64,000 nucleotides of DNA from Mycolicibacterium sp. CH28 (GTDB lineage: Bacteria > Actinomycetota > Actinomycetes > Mycobacteriales > Mycobacteriaceae). The stretch is from the NCBI RefSeq assembly GCF_004745805.1, contig NZ_SRLQ01000004.1, positions 434,001 through 498,000 of the forward strand, read 5' to 3'. Of this stretch, positions 32,691-41,942 are shown in pieces; position 1 is the stretch's first letter; each line of letters starts with the position of its first letter. The position numbers were made by a program, and so were the translations under genes. Below the pieces are notes generated by a model. That model saw only the letters and a program-made list of their open reading frames with translations, searched no databases and had not been told where the DNA came from.

Positions 32691-34061
32691 TCAGGAGGCT
32701 GCCTTCTCGTCCTCGACCGTTGCGGCGATCTCCTCGAGTTGCTCGATCCGAGTCCGGGCATACGCCTGTTGCTCGGTGATGGTGAGCTGGCCGCGATGGC
32801 TGCCGATGAAGGTGCTGATCCAGGACAGCGACGTGGTGAGGCGGGCCTTGAACCCGACCAGATAGATCAAGTGCAGGAACAACCACGCCAGCCAGGCGAT
32901 GTAACCGCTGAACTCGATCGGTCCGACCTTGGCCACCGCTGAATAGCGCGAGATCGTCGCCATCGAGCCCTTGTCGAAATACTCGAAAGGCTCCCGCGTG
33001 GCGGGGTCGGCGCCCTTGAGTTCGGACTTGATCAGCTTCGCGGCGTAGCGGGCGCCCTGGATGGCGCCTTGGGCCATGCCGGGAACTCCTTCGACGAAGG
33101 CCATGTCGCCGACCACGAACACATCGGGGTGCCCAGGAACGGTCAGGTCGGGCAGCACCTTGACCCGGCCGGCCCGGTCGATCTCGGCGCCGGACTGCTC
33201 GGCGATCTGCTTGCCCAGCGGGCTGGCCGCCACACCGGCCGACCACACCTTGGTTGCGCACTCGATGCGGTCGATAGTGCCGTCGGTGCGTTTGACAGTG
33301 ATGCCGTTGCGGTCGACGTCGGTGACCATTGCACTCAACTGGATCTCGACACCCAGCTTCTCCAGCCGGTCGGCCGCCTTCTTGCCGAGCTTCTCACCCA
33401 TCGGGGGCAGCACGGCCGGGGCAGCGTCGAGCAGGATGACCCGGGCCTTGGTCGAGTCGATGTGCCGGAAGGCGCCCTTGAGCGTGTTGTCGGCCAACTC
33501 GGCGATCTGGCCGGCCATCTCCACGCCGGTCGGGCCGGCGCCGACGACGACGAAGGTCAGTAGCTTCTCCCGGCGGACCGGGTCGCTGGACCGTTCGGCC
33601 TGCTCGAAGGCGCCGAGTATGCGACCGCGCAGTTCGAGCGCGTCGTCGATGGTCTTCATGCCCGGGGCCCATTCGGCGAAATGGTCATTGCCGAAGTAGG
33701 ACTGTCCGGCGCCGGCGGCCACGATCAACGTGTCGTAGGGCGTGCGGTAGCTGTGGCCCAGCAGCATCGAGTCGACCGTCTTGTTGGTCAGGTCGATGTG
33801 GGTGACCTCGCCCAGGAGCACCTGGCAGTTCTTCTGGTCCCGCAGCACCACTCGGGTGGGCGGGGCGATCTCGCCCTCGGAGATGATGCCCGTCGCCACC
33901 TGGTACAGCAACGGCTGGAACAGGTGGTGGGTGGTCTTGGCGATCATCTTGATGTCGACGTCGGCCCGCTTGAGCTTCTGGGCGGCGTTCAGCCCGCCGA
34001 AGCCGGATCCGATGATGACAACCTTGTGCTTATCCGACGGAGTCGCACCGGGGTGGGTCAT
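32691..34061 (-). CDS. ndh: Type II NADH dehydrogenase
   Basis: A 456-aa membrane-peripheral NADH:menaquinone oxidoreductase. It starts at ATG 34061 (MTHPGATPSDKHKVV), with GAGGAGC upstream; an upstream in-frame start adds only MHVVEERAI. The FAD-binding motif VVIIGSGFGGLNA is at about residues 14-26. The second Rossmann motif is VVVGAGPTGVEMAGQIAEL. Further blocks are AAGAGQSYFGNDHFAEWAPGMK, DVFVVGDMAFVEGVPGMAQGAIQGARYA and a C-terminal membrane-binding helix. It is homologous to Rv1854c. It feeds electrons to the respiratory chain without proton pumping. Confidence 0.97.
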   Translation of the reverse strand: MTHPGATPSDKHKVVIIGSGFGGLNAAQKLKRADVDIKMIAKTTHHLFQPLLYQVATGIISEGEIAPPTRVVLRDQKNCQVLLGEVTHIDLTNKTVDSMLLGHSYRTPYDTLIVAAGAGQSYFGNDHFAEWAPGMKTIDDALELRGRILGAFEQAERSSDPVRREKLLTFVVVGAGPTGVEMAGQIAELADNTLKGAFRHIDSTKARVILLDAAPAVLPPMGEKLGKKAADRLEKLGVEIQLSAMVTDVDRNGITVKRTDGTIDRIECATKVWSAGVAASPLGKQIAEQSGAEIDRAGRVKVLPDLTVPGHPDVFVVGDMAFVEGVPGMAQGAIQGARYAAKLIKSELKGADPATREPFEYFDKGSMATISRYSAVAKVGPIEFSGYIAWLAWLFLHLIYLVGFKARLTTSLSWISTFIGSHRGQLTITEQQAYARTRIEQLEEIAATVEDEKAAS

Positions 34062-34316
34062 TATTGCTCGCTCCTCAACGACATGCACAGGACGACCTCT
34101 ACGGTAGTCGCCCCGAGGGCAGACTTCCCGTCGGTCCCCGCTAGGACGACGTGATGTAGGCCACCGCGGGCACTACGACCCAAGGATTGGGCGCAACGCT
34201 TCGACGACGGCGGTGCGGTGGGCGAAATTCGGGATCTGAAGGCAGCGTCGACTCGTCACCCGGTCGACAATAAATGCCGTTGGCGAACTGTAGGTGAATG
34301 TGGGGCGTGGTCGCCG

Positions 34317-34988
34317 TCAGCCGAAATTGGTGAGCGCGCCGCGTCCCACGTGGACGGTCTGGCCGGTGATATGTCGGGCCGCCGGGGTTGTCAGGAACAG
34401 TGCCAGGCGGCCGATCTCCGCGGCCACCGACGGTGACGTGGTGGACAGCCCGTCGTAGGACGGCTCCGCGCTGCGACCACAGGCCACCGTGTTGATCGTG
34501 ATACCCCGGGTGCCGAAGTAATCGGCCTGTCCCGCAGTCCAATTCGACACCGCTGCCTTCATCGCAGCGTCGGCGCTGCCCTCTCGGGGGTTCTCCGGGA
34601 CGACGGTGACGATGGAACCGCCGGAACGCAGGTGATCGCCGATGTTCTGGACCAGCAGCACGGCCGAGAGCAGGGTGGCGTCCAGTGCGGTGCGCCACGC
34701 GTTGGCGGTGTCGGGCAGGGTGTACGTCCGCGGGTCGCCGCCGGTCCAGGCCGGGGCGGGCACATGGACGATGGTGTCGAGGTGGTGCGGGAATTCAGTG
34801 CGGGCCTGAGCGAGCGCCACCGGGTCGGCGGTGTCGCACACGATCGCGTCGACCTCGAGTTCCTTGGCGGCCACCTCGAGATCATCGCGGCGGGCGCCGC
34901 TGATGACGACCCTGTGGCCGGCATCGCGGAAACCTTCCGCGATAGTGCGACCCAATTCGGTATCACCGCCGGTAACCAGCACATCCAT
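34317..34988 (-). CDS. SDR-family protein lacking the YxxxK motif (Rv1856c-like)
   Basis: A 223-aa short-chain dehydrogenase-fold protein, start at ATG 34988 (MDVLVTGGDTELGRTI). The N-terminal TGGDTELG replaces TGxxxGxG. The region that should carry the catalytic Tyr-x3-Lys reads AVSNWTAGQADYFG, with Asn-Trp-x3-Gln in its place. The same change is seen in Rv1856c, so it is a conserved feature, not a local mutation. A catalytically altered or non-enzymatic NAD(P)-binding role is likely. It is divergent from modB. Confidence 0.85.
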   Translation of the reverse strand: MDVLVTGGDTELGRTIAEGFRDAGHRVVISGARRDDLEVAAKELEVDAIVCDTADPVALAQARTEFPHHLDTIVHVPAPAWTGGDPRTYTLPDTANAWRTALDATLLSAVLLVQNIGDHLRSGGSIVTVVPENPREGSADAAMKAAVSNWTAGQADYFGTRGITINTVACGRSAEPSYDGLSTTSPSVAAEIGRLALFLTTPAARHITGQTVHVGRGALTNFG

Positions 34989-35059
34989 CAACACTGACCT
35001 CCTCGTGCCACGCCATGGGCGAGATCCCATGGGTGTTGGCGTCGATCGAAGGGAAATGT

Positions 35060-35071
35060 TACTGGACAGTA
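35060..35071. promoter_or_regulatory. Short palindrome TACTG-GA-CAGTA between SDR and modB
   Basis: A perfect 5-bp inverted repeat with a 2-nt spacer lies in the 152-nt divergent region, 72 nt from the SDR start and 70 nt from modB. The shape (ACTG..CAGT) is like TetR-type half-sites. No regulator gene is adjacent. Confidence 0.25.
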
Positions 35072-35140
35072 GCTACAGGTGCTAACGCGGTAACGACACG
35101 ATCCGGACACGACGTGGGGATTCGCCCTAGGGTGTGACGG

Positions 35141-35953
35141 ATGAGCCGGAGCGGGGCCCGCAAGTCACCGCCTCCGTTGCCCCGCTGGGTGTACGTCGCG
35201 GCGGCCCTCGGGGCCGCGTTCGTGGTGCTGCCTCTGGTGGCGATGGCGGCCAAGGTGGACTGGACGCATTTCTGGTCCCTGGTCACCAGTACGGCGTCGC
35301 AAGCCGCTCTGCTGCTGAGCCTGCGCACCGCGGTGGCGAGCACGGCGCTGTGTGTGCTGCTGGGTGTGCCGATGGCGATGGTTCTGGCCCGCAGCGACGG
35401 GCGGCTGGTCCGCACCCTGCGCCCGTTGATCCTGCTGCCGTTGGTGCTGCCTCCGGTGGTCGGTGGCATCGCGCTGCTCTACGCGTTTGGCCGGGTGGGG
35501 CTGCTGGGGCAGTACTTGGAAGCCGCCGGAATCCGGATCGCGTTCACCACGACGGCGGTGGTTCTGGCACAGACGTTCGTGTCGCTGCCGTTTCTGGTGA
35601 TCGCATTGGAGGGGGCGGCACGAACGGCCGGTGCGGACTACGACGTCGTGGCGTCGACGCTGGGGGCGAGTCCGGGCATCGTGTGGTGGCGGGTGACCTT
35701 GCCACTGCTCACGCCGGGCCTGGTGTCGGGAGCGGTGCTGGCGTTCGCCCGCTCGTTGGGCGAGTTCGGGGCGACGCTGACCTTCGCGGGGTCTAGGCAG
35801 GGCGTCACCAGGACGTTGCCGTTGGAGATCTATCTGCAGCGCGAGAGCGACCCGGACGCCGCCGTTGCCCTGTCGCTGCTGCTGGTCGTGGTGGCCGCGG
35901 TCGTCGTGCTCGGGCTGGGCGCGCGGCGGCTGTCCGGTTGGACCGGCAGGTGA
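35141..35953 (+). CDS. modB: Molybdate ABC transporter permease
   Basis: A 270-aa inner-membrane permease with about six helices, ATG at 35141. The EAA loop is visible: [34 protein letters not shown], and [12 protein letters not shown] follows it, both typical of ModB. It lies 6 nt before modC. In M. tuberculosis the binding-protein gene modA precedes modB, but here an SDR gene is divergent and no modA is seen in the window. Confidence 0.94.
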   Translation: MSRSGARKSPPPLPRWVYVAAALGAAFVVLPLVAMAAKVDWTHFWSLVTSTASQAALLLSLRTAVASTALCVLLGVPMAMVLARSDGRLVRTLRPLILLPLVLPPVVGGIALLYAFGRVGLLGQYLEAAGIRIAFTTTAVVLAQTFVSLPFLVIALEGAARTAGADYDVVASTLGASPGIVWWRVTLPLLTPGLVSGAVLAFARSLGEFGATLTFAGSRQGVTRTLPLEIYLQRESDPDAAVALSLLLVVVAAVVVLGLGARRLSGWTGR

Positions 35954-35959
35954 ACCCCG

Positions 35960-37066
35960 ATGACTGATTTGCATTTCGCGGCCACGGTGGCCGCGCGGCA
36001 GCTCGATATCAGCTTCCAGATCGCCGCGGGGGAGGTGCTCGCGGTGCTCGGCCCGAACGGGGCCGGCAAGTCGACCATGTTGCACGTGATCGCGGGCCTG
36101 TTGCAGCCCGACACGGGTGTGGTGCGCGTCGGCGGGCGGCTCCTGACCGACACCGCGGCCGGCATCCAGGTGGCCACCCATGATCGTCGCGTGGGTCTGC
36201 TTATGCAGGATCCGCTGCTGTTTCCGCACCTGAGCGTGCGGGCCAACGTCGAGTTCGCTCCGCGCAGCCGTGGAGCTGGGCGGGAGCAGGCCCGCCGAGA
36301 CGCCGCGATGTGGCTGGGCCACGTCGGTCTGGCCGATTTGGCCGGTCGCAAGCCCCATCAGTTGTCCGGGGGTCAGGCGCAGCGGGTGGCGATCGCCCGG
36401 GCCCTGGCTGCTGAACCGGAGATCCTGCTGCTCGATGAACCGCTGGCCGGGCTGGACGTGGGTGTGGCGGCGTCGGTGCGGGGCCTGCTGCGGTCGGTGA
36501 CGGCGACCGAGGGCCGTGCCACGGTCCTGGTCACCCATGACCTGCTCGACGTGCTGACGCTGGCAGACCGGGTGATGGTGCTGGAGGCCGGCCGGGTCAC
36601 CGAGATCGGTCCGGTCGGAGACATTCTCGCCGCGCCGCGCAGCCCGTTCGGCGCCCGCGTCGCCGGGGTCAACGTTGTTCGCGGCGTCTTGGCCGGACCC
36701 GAGATCCTCAGCACCCCGAATGGGGCCCGCTGGCACGGCAGACAGCCAGACCAGCTGGCGGTCGGCGCCGCCGCTGTTGCGGTGTTCTCGCCGGCCGCCG
36801 TCGCGGTGTACCGCGAGCTACCGCACGGAAGTCCGCGCAACAGCGTGCAGATCCGCGTCGGGGAGTTGGATGTCAACGGCACGCGGGTACGGGTGCGGGG
36901 GGACGAGCAGTCCGACGGCTCGCCGGGGCTGGCCGCCGACATCACTGCCGAATCGGCGACCGCGCTTCGGCTCAGCGCGGGCGATCAGGTGTGGTTCACC
37001 GTGAAGGCCCAGGAGGTTGCGTTGCACGCCGCGACGCGACCAGCTGTGGACTCGCTGGGAAGCTGA
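35960..37066 (+). CDS. modC: Molybdate ABC transporter ATPase
   Basis: A 368-aa ABC ATPase. Walker A LGPNGAGKSTM is at about residue 34-44. The signature is LSGGQAQRVAIARAL, Walker B LLLDEPLAGLD, and the H-loop VLVTHDLLD. The C-terminal mop-type domain (SPFGARVAGVNVVRGV; RVRVRGDEQSDG) matches ModC, which binds molybdate for regulation. It follows modB by 6 nt. Homologous to Rv1859. Confidence 0.94.
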   Translation: MTDLHFAATVAARQLDISFQIAAGEVLAVLGPNGAGKSTMLHVIAGLLQPDTGVVRVGGRLLTDTAAGIQVATHDRRVGLLMQDPLLFPHLSVRANVEFAPRSRGAGREQARRDAAMWLGHVGLADLAGRKPHQLSGGQAQRVAIARALAAEPEILLLDEPLAGLDVGVAASVRGLLRSVTATEGRATVLVTHDLLDVLTLADRVMVLEAGRVTEIGPVGDILAAPRSPFGARVAGVNVVRGVLAGPEILSTPNGARWHGRQPDQLAVGAAAVAVFSPAAVAVYRELPHGSPRNSVQIRVGELDVNGTRVRVRGDEQSDGSPGLAADITAESATALRLSAGDQVWFTVKAQEVALHAATRPAVDSLGS

Positions 37067-37214
37067 GTCCCAGGGGCCTGGCCGACAACCGCCGGCGCCG
37101 GCCCCGCGACCTGCGTAATTGCCGAGATTTGTGACCTGACCACAGCGCTGTTGGGTGCCACATCGTCAGCACGCCACACTTGCGTCACGGCTGTAACACG
37201 GTAGGTTCATCGCC

Positions 37215-38153
37215 ATGACGCAGCCGGACCCGATTTCGCGACGCCCGGGCCTGTGGACGGCGTTCGCGGTCACCGCGGTGACCGCCGCCAGCGCCGTCAC
37301 GATTGCCCTGCCGTCGCCGTTGGCGCTCGCAGATCCCGCGACTCCGACACCCACGACGGCGGCCCCGGCCGCCCCGGCCCCGCCGCCGGCAACCGACGTT
37401 CCTTCCGCCCCGGTGGACCCCAATGCGCCGCCACCCCCGCCGGCGGATCCGAATGCCCCGCCCCCCGCGCCCGCCCCGGCGCCTGAGCCTGGACGCGTCA
37501 ACAATGCGACTGGCGGTTTCAGCTATCTGCTTCCGGCCGGTTGGGTGGTGTCTGACGCGTCGCGGCTGAACTACGGTCAGGCGTTGCTGAGCAAGCAGAC
37601 CGCACCGTCCGAGAACGGTCAGCCCGCGCCGACAGCCAACGACACCAGCGTCATCCTGGGCCGGCTCGACCTGAAGCTGTTCGCCGGTGCCGAACAGGAC
37701 AACAGCAAGGCCGCTATCCGGTTGGCCTCGGACATGGGCGAGTTCTTCATGCCGTTCCCCGGTGTGCGGATCAACCAACAGAGCGGTGCGCTGCAGGCCG
37801 GTGACATGCCCGGCTACTTCTCGTCCTACGACGTGAAGTTCACCGACACCACCAAGCCCAATGGCCAGATCTGGGCCGGTGTGGTGGGCACCGCGGTGCC
37901 CAACGCCCCCAAGGAGTTGCGCAACCAGCGCTGGTTCGTGGTCTGGCTGGGCACGGCCAAGGATCCGATCGACCCCGCCGCCGCCAAGGCGCTGGCCGAG
38001 TCGATCCGTCCCTACTCTCCGCCGCCCCCGCCAGAGCCCGACCCGAACGCCCCGGCGGTAGACGCGCCGCCGCCGACACCTGGTGGCCGGATTCCGCTCG
38101 GCGTGCCGGTACCGGTGGAGACTCCGGTCCCCGGAATGACACCTGGCACGTAG
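37215..38153 (+). CDS. apa: Apa, alanine/proline-rich secreted antigen (FAP / ModD)
   Basis: A 312-aa secreted, O-mannosylated fibronectin-attachment glycoprotein homologous to Rv1860. The signal peptide (through ALPSPLALA, about residue 39) precedes a Pro/Ala/Thr-rich mature N-terminus beginning [11 protein letters not shown]. The fibronectin-binding region ([24 protein letters not shown]) and a Pro-rich C-terminus follow. The start is ATG 37215. A 148-nt gap from modC suggests its own promoter. Apa was once called ModD from its position, but it is not a molybdate transporter. Confidence 0.95.
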   Translation: MTQPDPISRRPGLWTAFAVTAVTAASAVTIALPSPLALADPATPTPTTAAPAAPAPPPATDVPSAPVDPNAPPPPPADPNAPPPAPAPAPEPGRVNNATGGFSYLLPAGWVVSDASRLNYGQALLSKQTAPSENGQPAPTANDTSVILGRLDLKLFAGAEQDNSKAAIRLASDMGEFFMPFPGVRINQQSGALQAGDMPGYFSSYDVKFTDTTKPNGQIWAGVVGTAVPNAPKELRNQRWFVVWLGTAKDPIDPAAAKALAESIRPYSPPPPPEPDPNAPAVDAPPPTPGGRIPLGVPVPVETPVPGMTPGT

Positions 38154-38255
38154 GTGATCGTGGCCGTTTCGGCCGGTCATTCGTTACCTGACAGCGGTAT
38201 ACCAAAGGGGTAGCGGCCAGTATCGACGCTGGCCAGCGATCCGGAGGAGACCGCC

Positions 38256-38555
38256 ATGGACATGTTGGCAGCAACCGAGTTCCTCGCCCGTTCCACGACA
38301 CTGACCAGTGTCGGTTGGATCGGCTACATCATCATCGGCGCGCTCGCCGGCTGGATCGCCGGCAAGATCGTCAAGGGCGGTGGCTCGGGGATCCTGATGA
38401 ACATCGTCATCGGCGTGATCGGTGCGCTGGTCGGTGGCTTCTTGCTGAGCTTCTTCCTGAACACCGCGGGTGGCGGCTGGTGGTTCACGCTGTTCACCGC
38501 GATATTGGGCTCGGTGATCCTGTTGTGGATCGTCGGCATGGTCCGCAAGAGCTAG
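38256..38555 (+). CDS. GlsB/YeaQ/YmgE-family membrane protein (Rv1861-like)
   Basis: A 99-aa protein, ATG 38256, with GGAGGAG upstream. It has three hydrophobic helices with conserved WIGYIIIGALAGWIAGKIVKGGG and GLMN-like GILMNIVIGVIGALVGGFLL. The family is transglycosylase-associated/stress membrane proteins of unknown function. The 3' end overlaps the convergent nitroreductase gene by 4 nt. Confidence 0.93.
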   Translation: MDMLAATEFLARSTTLTSVGWIGYIIIGALAGWIAGKIVKGGGSGILMNIVIGVIGALVGGFLLSFFLNTAGGGWWFTLFTAILGSVILLWIVGMVRKS

Positions 38556-39547
38556 CTTTCCAGCGGGGCTCCGTCGAGGCGGACGGCCACATCGGACAAC
38601 GGCCGTCGGGGTGTCGCCGGAAGCGGGTCGGCGTTGAGGGCTGCCCATCCGACCCGCAGCAGCATCTGCGGAAAGCCGTCCCCGCCAAGCAGTTTCATCC
38701 GGACTTCATCGCGGGTGGCCGCGATCTCGAGCGGTTCGGTGAGCGGGCAGCTGGCCAGCCCCAAGGCCGTGGCCGTCAACAGCACGCTGCCGGTGGCTTC
38801 GCCCGCGCGCAGCAGCGCGAGCGGGTCGTCGGTGGGCGTGGCCAGCACCAGCACCACGCCGGCGTCATCGCGAGCCTCGACGCCGCTGGGCTGATCCAGC
38901 ACCGGATTGGCGAACACCCGGGCCGGGAACTTGCCCTGACGATCGGAGGCGGGGGTGTTGCGGGCGGGCACGCCGGCCGGGGTGCCGTGCCGACCGCTCC
39001 ACATGGCCAGCTCGGCTAGGTACGCCGGGTCACTGATGTGCTCACGTACGGCGTGCGTGACCACCTGCGCCAGGTCGCCCACCTCCTCCACCCGTCGCAG
39101 TGCGACACCCAACCGTGCGGCCCGCGCGGCCATCAGCGAGATGTCGCCGCCGGGTACCGGCCAGGAGGAGAACCAACGTCGGTCGGTGCGCCGCCGCGGT
39201 ATCGCGGCGGCCAGCGCGATGTCCTGCTCGTTGAGCACCGGGCCCATGATCTGGACGCTGGCCAGGTGATCCGGATCAGCCGGGTTCGGGAAGCGGTGTA
39301 CTTCGCAGGCCCAGCCGAGCGCCGACAAGGCGACGGCGAAGTGTTGCAGCGCGACGCCGCAGCTGAGCATGAGGTCGCGGCGGCCGGGATCGATGCGGGG
39401 CAGGTGTCGAGCCGGGTCGGCGTAGAGGTGAACGCTCTCGTCGCCGACTCGCCAGCGCCACGGCTGGGAATTGTGAACCGATGGTGCGCGGACCGCCAGC
39501 GCCAGCGCCGCCTCGACGGTCGCCTTGTCGGGCAGTTCGTTGTCCAT
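38552..39547 (-). CDS. Acg-family nitroreductase-like protein
   Basis: A 331-aa protein of the Acg/Rv3131 group, start ATG 39547 ([32 protein letters not shown]). Conserved blocks are [44 protein letters not shown] and [26 protein letters not shown]. tuberculosis relatives (Rv2032, Rv3127, Rv3131) are strongly induced by DosR in hypoxia and bind FMN. They lack classic nitroreductase activity. A DosR-like site lies upstream at 39634. It is not in this position in M. tuberculosis. Confidence 0.88.
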   Translation of the reverse strand: MDNELPDKATVEAALALAVRAPSVHNSQPWRWRVGDESVHLYADPARHLPRIDPGRRDLMLSCGVALQHFAVALSALGWACEVHRFPNPADPDHLASVQIMGPVLNEQDIALAAAIPRRRTDRRWFSSWPVPGGDISLMAARAARLGVALRRVEEVGDLAQVVTHAVREHISDPAYLAELAMWSGRHGTPAGVPARNTPASDRQGKFPARVFANPVLDQPSGVEARDDAGVVLVLATPTDDPLALLRAGEATGSVLLTATALGLASCPLTEPLEIAATRDEVRMKLLGGDGFPQMLLRVGWAALNADPLPATPRRPLSDVAVRLDGAPLES

Positions 39548-39633
39548 GTTCGCTCCTTGCCGGGCCAGTCGCTTCCGGTTCCACCGTCACACCGAAATCC
39601 GGCTTGGCACAGGCTCCGAAGGGCCCCGATCGT

Positions 39634-39647
39634 GTGCCATAGGTCCC
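39634..39647. promoter_or_regulatory. Candidate DosR (DevR) half-consensus box
   Basis: GTGCCATAGGTCCC matches the 14-nt DosR core GGGACTWWAGTCCC at 10 positions, with the right half (GTCCC) intact. It lies 87 nt from the Acg-like start and 54 nt from adhA, so it could serve either gene. Relatives of the Acg-like protein belong to the DosR regulon, which raises the prior. Confidence 0.4.
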
Positions 39648-39700
39648 TTGCCCGGCGGGCCCGCTCGCCACCGAGGGGACTGGCGTTGCACGATGGGGGG

Positions 39701-40726
39701 ATGGCGACCCGACCGACCACGATGCGCGCCTGGCGGGTGCGCCGACCCGGCCCGATGCGAACCCGGCCACTGGAGTTGGACACCGCGGCTGCGGTGCCGG
39801 AGCCGGCTCCCGGCGAGTTGCTGGTCGCGGTGCGCGCTTGCGGTGTGTGCCGCACCGATCTGCACGTGACCGAGGGCGATCTGGCGGTGCACCGCCCGCA
39901 CGTGACACCCGGCCACGAGGTGGTCGGCGAGGTCATCGGGATGGGATCCGATGTCGGCGAGAACTTCGCGGTGGGGGACCGAGTGGGAATCGCCTGGCTG
40001 CGCCACACCTGCGGGGTATGCGACTACTGCCGGCGCGGCGCCGAGAACCTATGCCCGAATTCCCGCTATACCGGCTGGGATGCCGACGGTGGCTATGCCG
40101 ATTTCGCGACTGTCCCAGCTGAATTCGCGCACCGGCTGCCGGCGGGTTACACCGACAGCGAGTTGGCCCCGCTGCTGTGTGCCGGGATCATCGGCTACCG
40201 GTCGCTGCTGCGCGCCGACCTGCCCGCCGGGGGGCGGCTGGGCCTGTACGGGTTCGGGGGCAGTGCCCACATCACCGCGCAGGTCGCCCTGGCCCAGGGG
40301 GCGGAGGTCCATGTGATGACCCGTGGTGCCGACGCACGGGCGTTGGCACTGGCGCTGGGTGCGGCTTCGGCGCAAGGGGCGGCCGACCCGCCGCCGGTCA
40401 AACTCGACGCCGCCATCCTGTTCGCTCCGGTCGGTGAGTTGGTGTTGCCGGCCATGGAAGCGCTGGATCGGGGCGCAACGTTGGCGATCGCGGGCATCCA
40501 CCTCAGCGATATCCCGCCGCTGAACTATCAGCGACATCTGTTCCAGGAACGCCAGATCCGGTCGGTCACATCGAACACGCGTGCCGACGCGCGGGAGTTC
40601 CTGGCGTTCGCCGCGGCGCACCACATCGAGGTGACGACCCCGGAATATCCGCTGGGACAGGCCGATCGGGCGCTGACCGATCTGGCCGATGGGCGTATCG
40701 CCGGCGCCGCGGTGCTGCTGCCCTGA
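39701..40726 (+). CDS. adhA: Zinc-dependent alcohol dehydrogenase
   Basis: A 341-aa MDR-type alcohol dehydrogenase, start ATG 39701 ([13 protein letters not shown]). Catalytic zinc ligands lie in [13 protein letters not shown] and [10 protein letters not shown]. The structural zinc has [15 protein letters not shown]. The coenzyme motif is [10 protein letters not shown] with a non-canonical GxGGxxH. It is homologous to Rv1862 (adhA). An alcohol/aldehyde role in fermentative or hypoxic metabolism is plausible given the shared upstream region. Confidence 0.93.
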   Translation: MATRPTTMRAWRVRRPGPMRTRPLELDTAAAVPEPAPGELLVAVRACGVCRTDLHVTEGDLAVHRPHVTPGHEVVGEVIGMGSDVGENFAVGDRVGIAWLRHTCGVCDYCRRGAENLCPNSRYTGWDADGGYADFATVPAEFAHRLPAGYTDSELAPLLCAGIIGYRSLLRADLPAGGRLGLYGFGGSAHITAQVALAQGAEVHVMTRGADARALALALGAASAQGAADPPPVKLDAAILFAPVGELVLPAMEALDRGATLAIAGIHLSDIPPLNYQRHLFQERQIRSVTSNTRADAREFLAFAAAHHIEVTTPEYPLGQADRALTDLADGRIAGAAVLLP

Positions 40727-40731
40727 GGGCC

Positions 40732-41220
40732 TCAGAGCGCGGCGAGCACCCCGCGTAGTTCGGCGGCGAGGCTGCCGCGGCCGTAGCGATACAGCGGCCC
40801 GGTGCCGTCGGCGAGCATGATTCGCAAACGGGCCATGCCGCGTGCACGCACTGGACGCGGAGAGTGCAACAGCAGCGTGATGTCGTCGACCACATTGCGA
40901 CAGCGGGCAAGCCGTTCGGGATGCACCGGGACTCGGGCGGTGTAGTTGGCGCGGGCGTGATCCATGTCGGCCAGGGCCTGACGAAGGGTGTGGGCGAGCG
41001 CCTCGCGTTCCTCGACCGAGGTCAGCCGTGCGATATGGACGGCCAGGGGGCTGCCGGGCAACGGCACAATCCCGGCTTCGACATCCCGGTCGAGGCGGCC
41101 GGCGAACAGCCGGGACCGTAGCCGGGTGGTACGGGTGGCGTGGACGTGAACATCGGTCGACCGGGGTGCCTCGCAACCACCCTCGGCCTGGATGTTAGTG
41201 TGAAAATCGTTGTGCCCCAT
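40732..41220 (-). CDS. Conserved hypothetical protein
   Basis: I do not recognise this 162-aa protein. I chose ATG 41220 (MGHNDFHTNIQAEGG), with AGGAAAC upstream; an in-frame start 23 codons earlier lies in a low-complexity acidic stretch. The protein is His- and Arg-rich, with a mid-region HVHATRTTRLRSRLF and a helical C-terminus (EREALAHTLRQALADMDHARANYTARV; ERLARCRNVVDDITLLLHS). It has no signal peptide or transmembrane helix. It converges on adhA with 5 nt between the stops. Confidence 0.65.
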   Translation of the reverse strand: MGHNDFHTNIQAEGGCEAPRSTDVHVHATRTTRLRSRLFAGRLDRDVEAGIVPLPGSPLAVHIARLTSVEEREALAHTLRQALADMDHARANYTARVPVHPERLARCRNVVDDITLLLHSPRPVRARGMARLRIMLADGTGPLYRYGRGSLAAELRGVLAAL

Positions 41221-41339
41221 GGGCGTTTCCTGTTCCGAGTCGGCCTCGTCGCCTTCTCTGATGACCAATCGAGACGCTACACCGACCACGCGTGACCGGT
41301 CAAGTTGATTTACCGGTCACGCGCTTCTAGGGTGGGGGC

Positions 41340-41930
41340 ATGACGCAGGCATCAGGCGAGTGGCCGGGGGACGCCGAGTCCAAACCGGCGCCCGAGCCAC
41401 TGGCCCGCGTGCAGGCCCTGGTCAACACCGTCGACCTGGAATCCGGTGCCGACCGGCTGGCCCAGCCCTGCGACGCCGGCCCGTGGCTGCGCGCCAATGG
41501 CCTGCTTGCGCACGACGAGACGCCAACCCAGGAGGAGCTGGCTGTCATTCGTGCGGTGCGGGAGGCGCTGCGCGCCATGCTGCTGCACAACGCCGGCGGC
41601 CCGGCGCCGACCGCCGAACAGCTCGCGCCGCTGAGCGGGATCGCCGACACGGCCGTCGCCCGCGTGCAACTCGACGCGGACTGCACGGTCCGGGTGACCG
41701 CCGACAGCGCCCCCGACTCCGTCGATTGCTGGTTGCTCTCGCTGCTGCTGGTGGTCGCCGAGGCCCAGCGCGACGGCACGTGGTCGCTACTGAAGGCGTG
41801 CGGCAACGATGACTGCCGGTGGGCCTTCTACGACCGCTCCCGCAACCATGGCGGAACCTGGTGCGACATGTCTTCGTGCGGCAACAAGCTGAAGAACCGG
41901 GAGTTCCGGGCCCGCCGCAGCCGGCACTGA
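41340..41930 (+). CDS. CGNR zinc-finger regulator (ABATE domain)
   Basis: A 196-aa putative transcription factor with an N-terminal ABATE-like helical domain (LVNTVDLESGADRL, LRAMLLHNAG). The C-terminal CGNR zinc finger is clear: KACGNDDCRWAFYDRSRNHGGTWCDMSSCGNKLKNREFRARR. The spacing of the four cysteines is as expected. It is divergent from the hypothetical gene and convergent with the CPBP protease. Targets unknown. Confidence 0.9.
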   Translation: MTQASGEWPGDAESKPAPEPLARVQALVNTVDLESGADRLAQPCDAGPWLRANGLLAHDETPTQEELAVIRAVREALRAMLLHNAGGPAPTAEQLAPLSGIADTAVARVQLDADCTVRVTADSAPDSVDCWLLSLLLVVAEAQRDGTWSLLKACGNDDCRWAFYDRSRNHGGTWCDMSSCGNKLKNREFRARRSRH

Positions 41931-41942
41931 GCGGCGCTCAGG

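Noticed and set aside
34089..34316. Gene between ndh and the SDR (position of Rv1855c)
   Set aside because: Only short frames without domains occur here; an Rv1855c-type LLM gene lies at 57477 instead.
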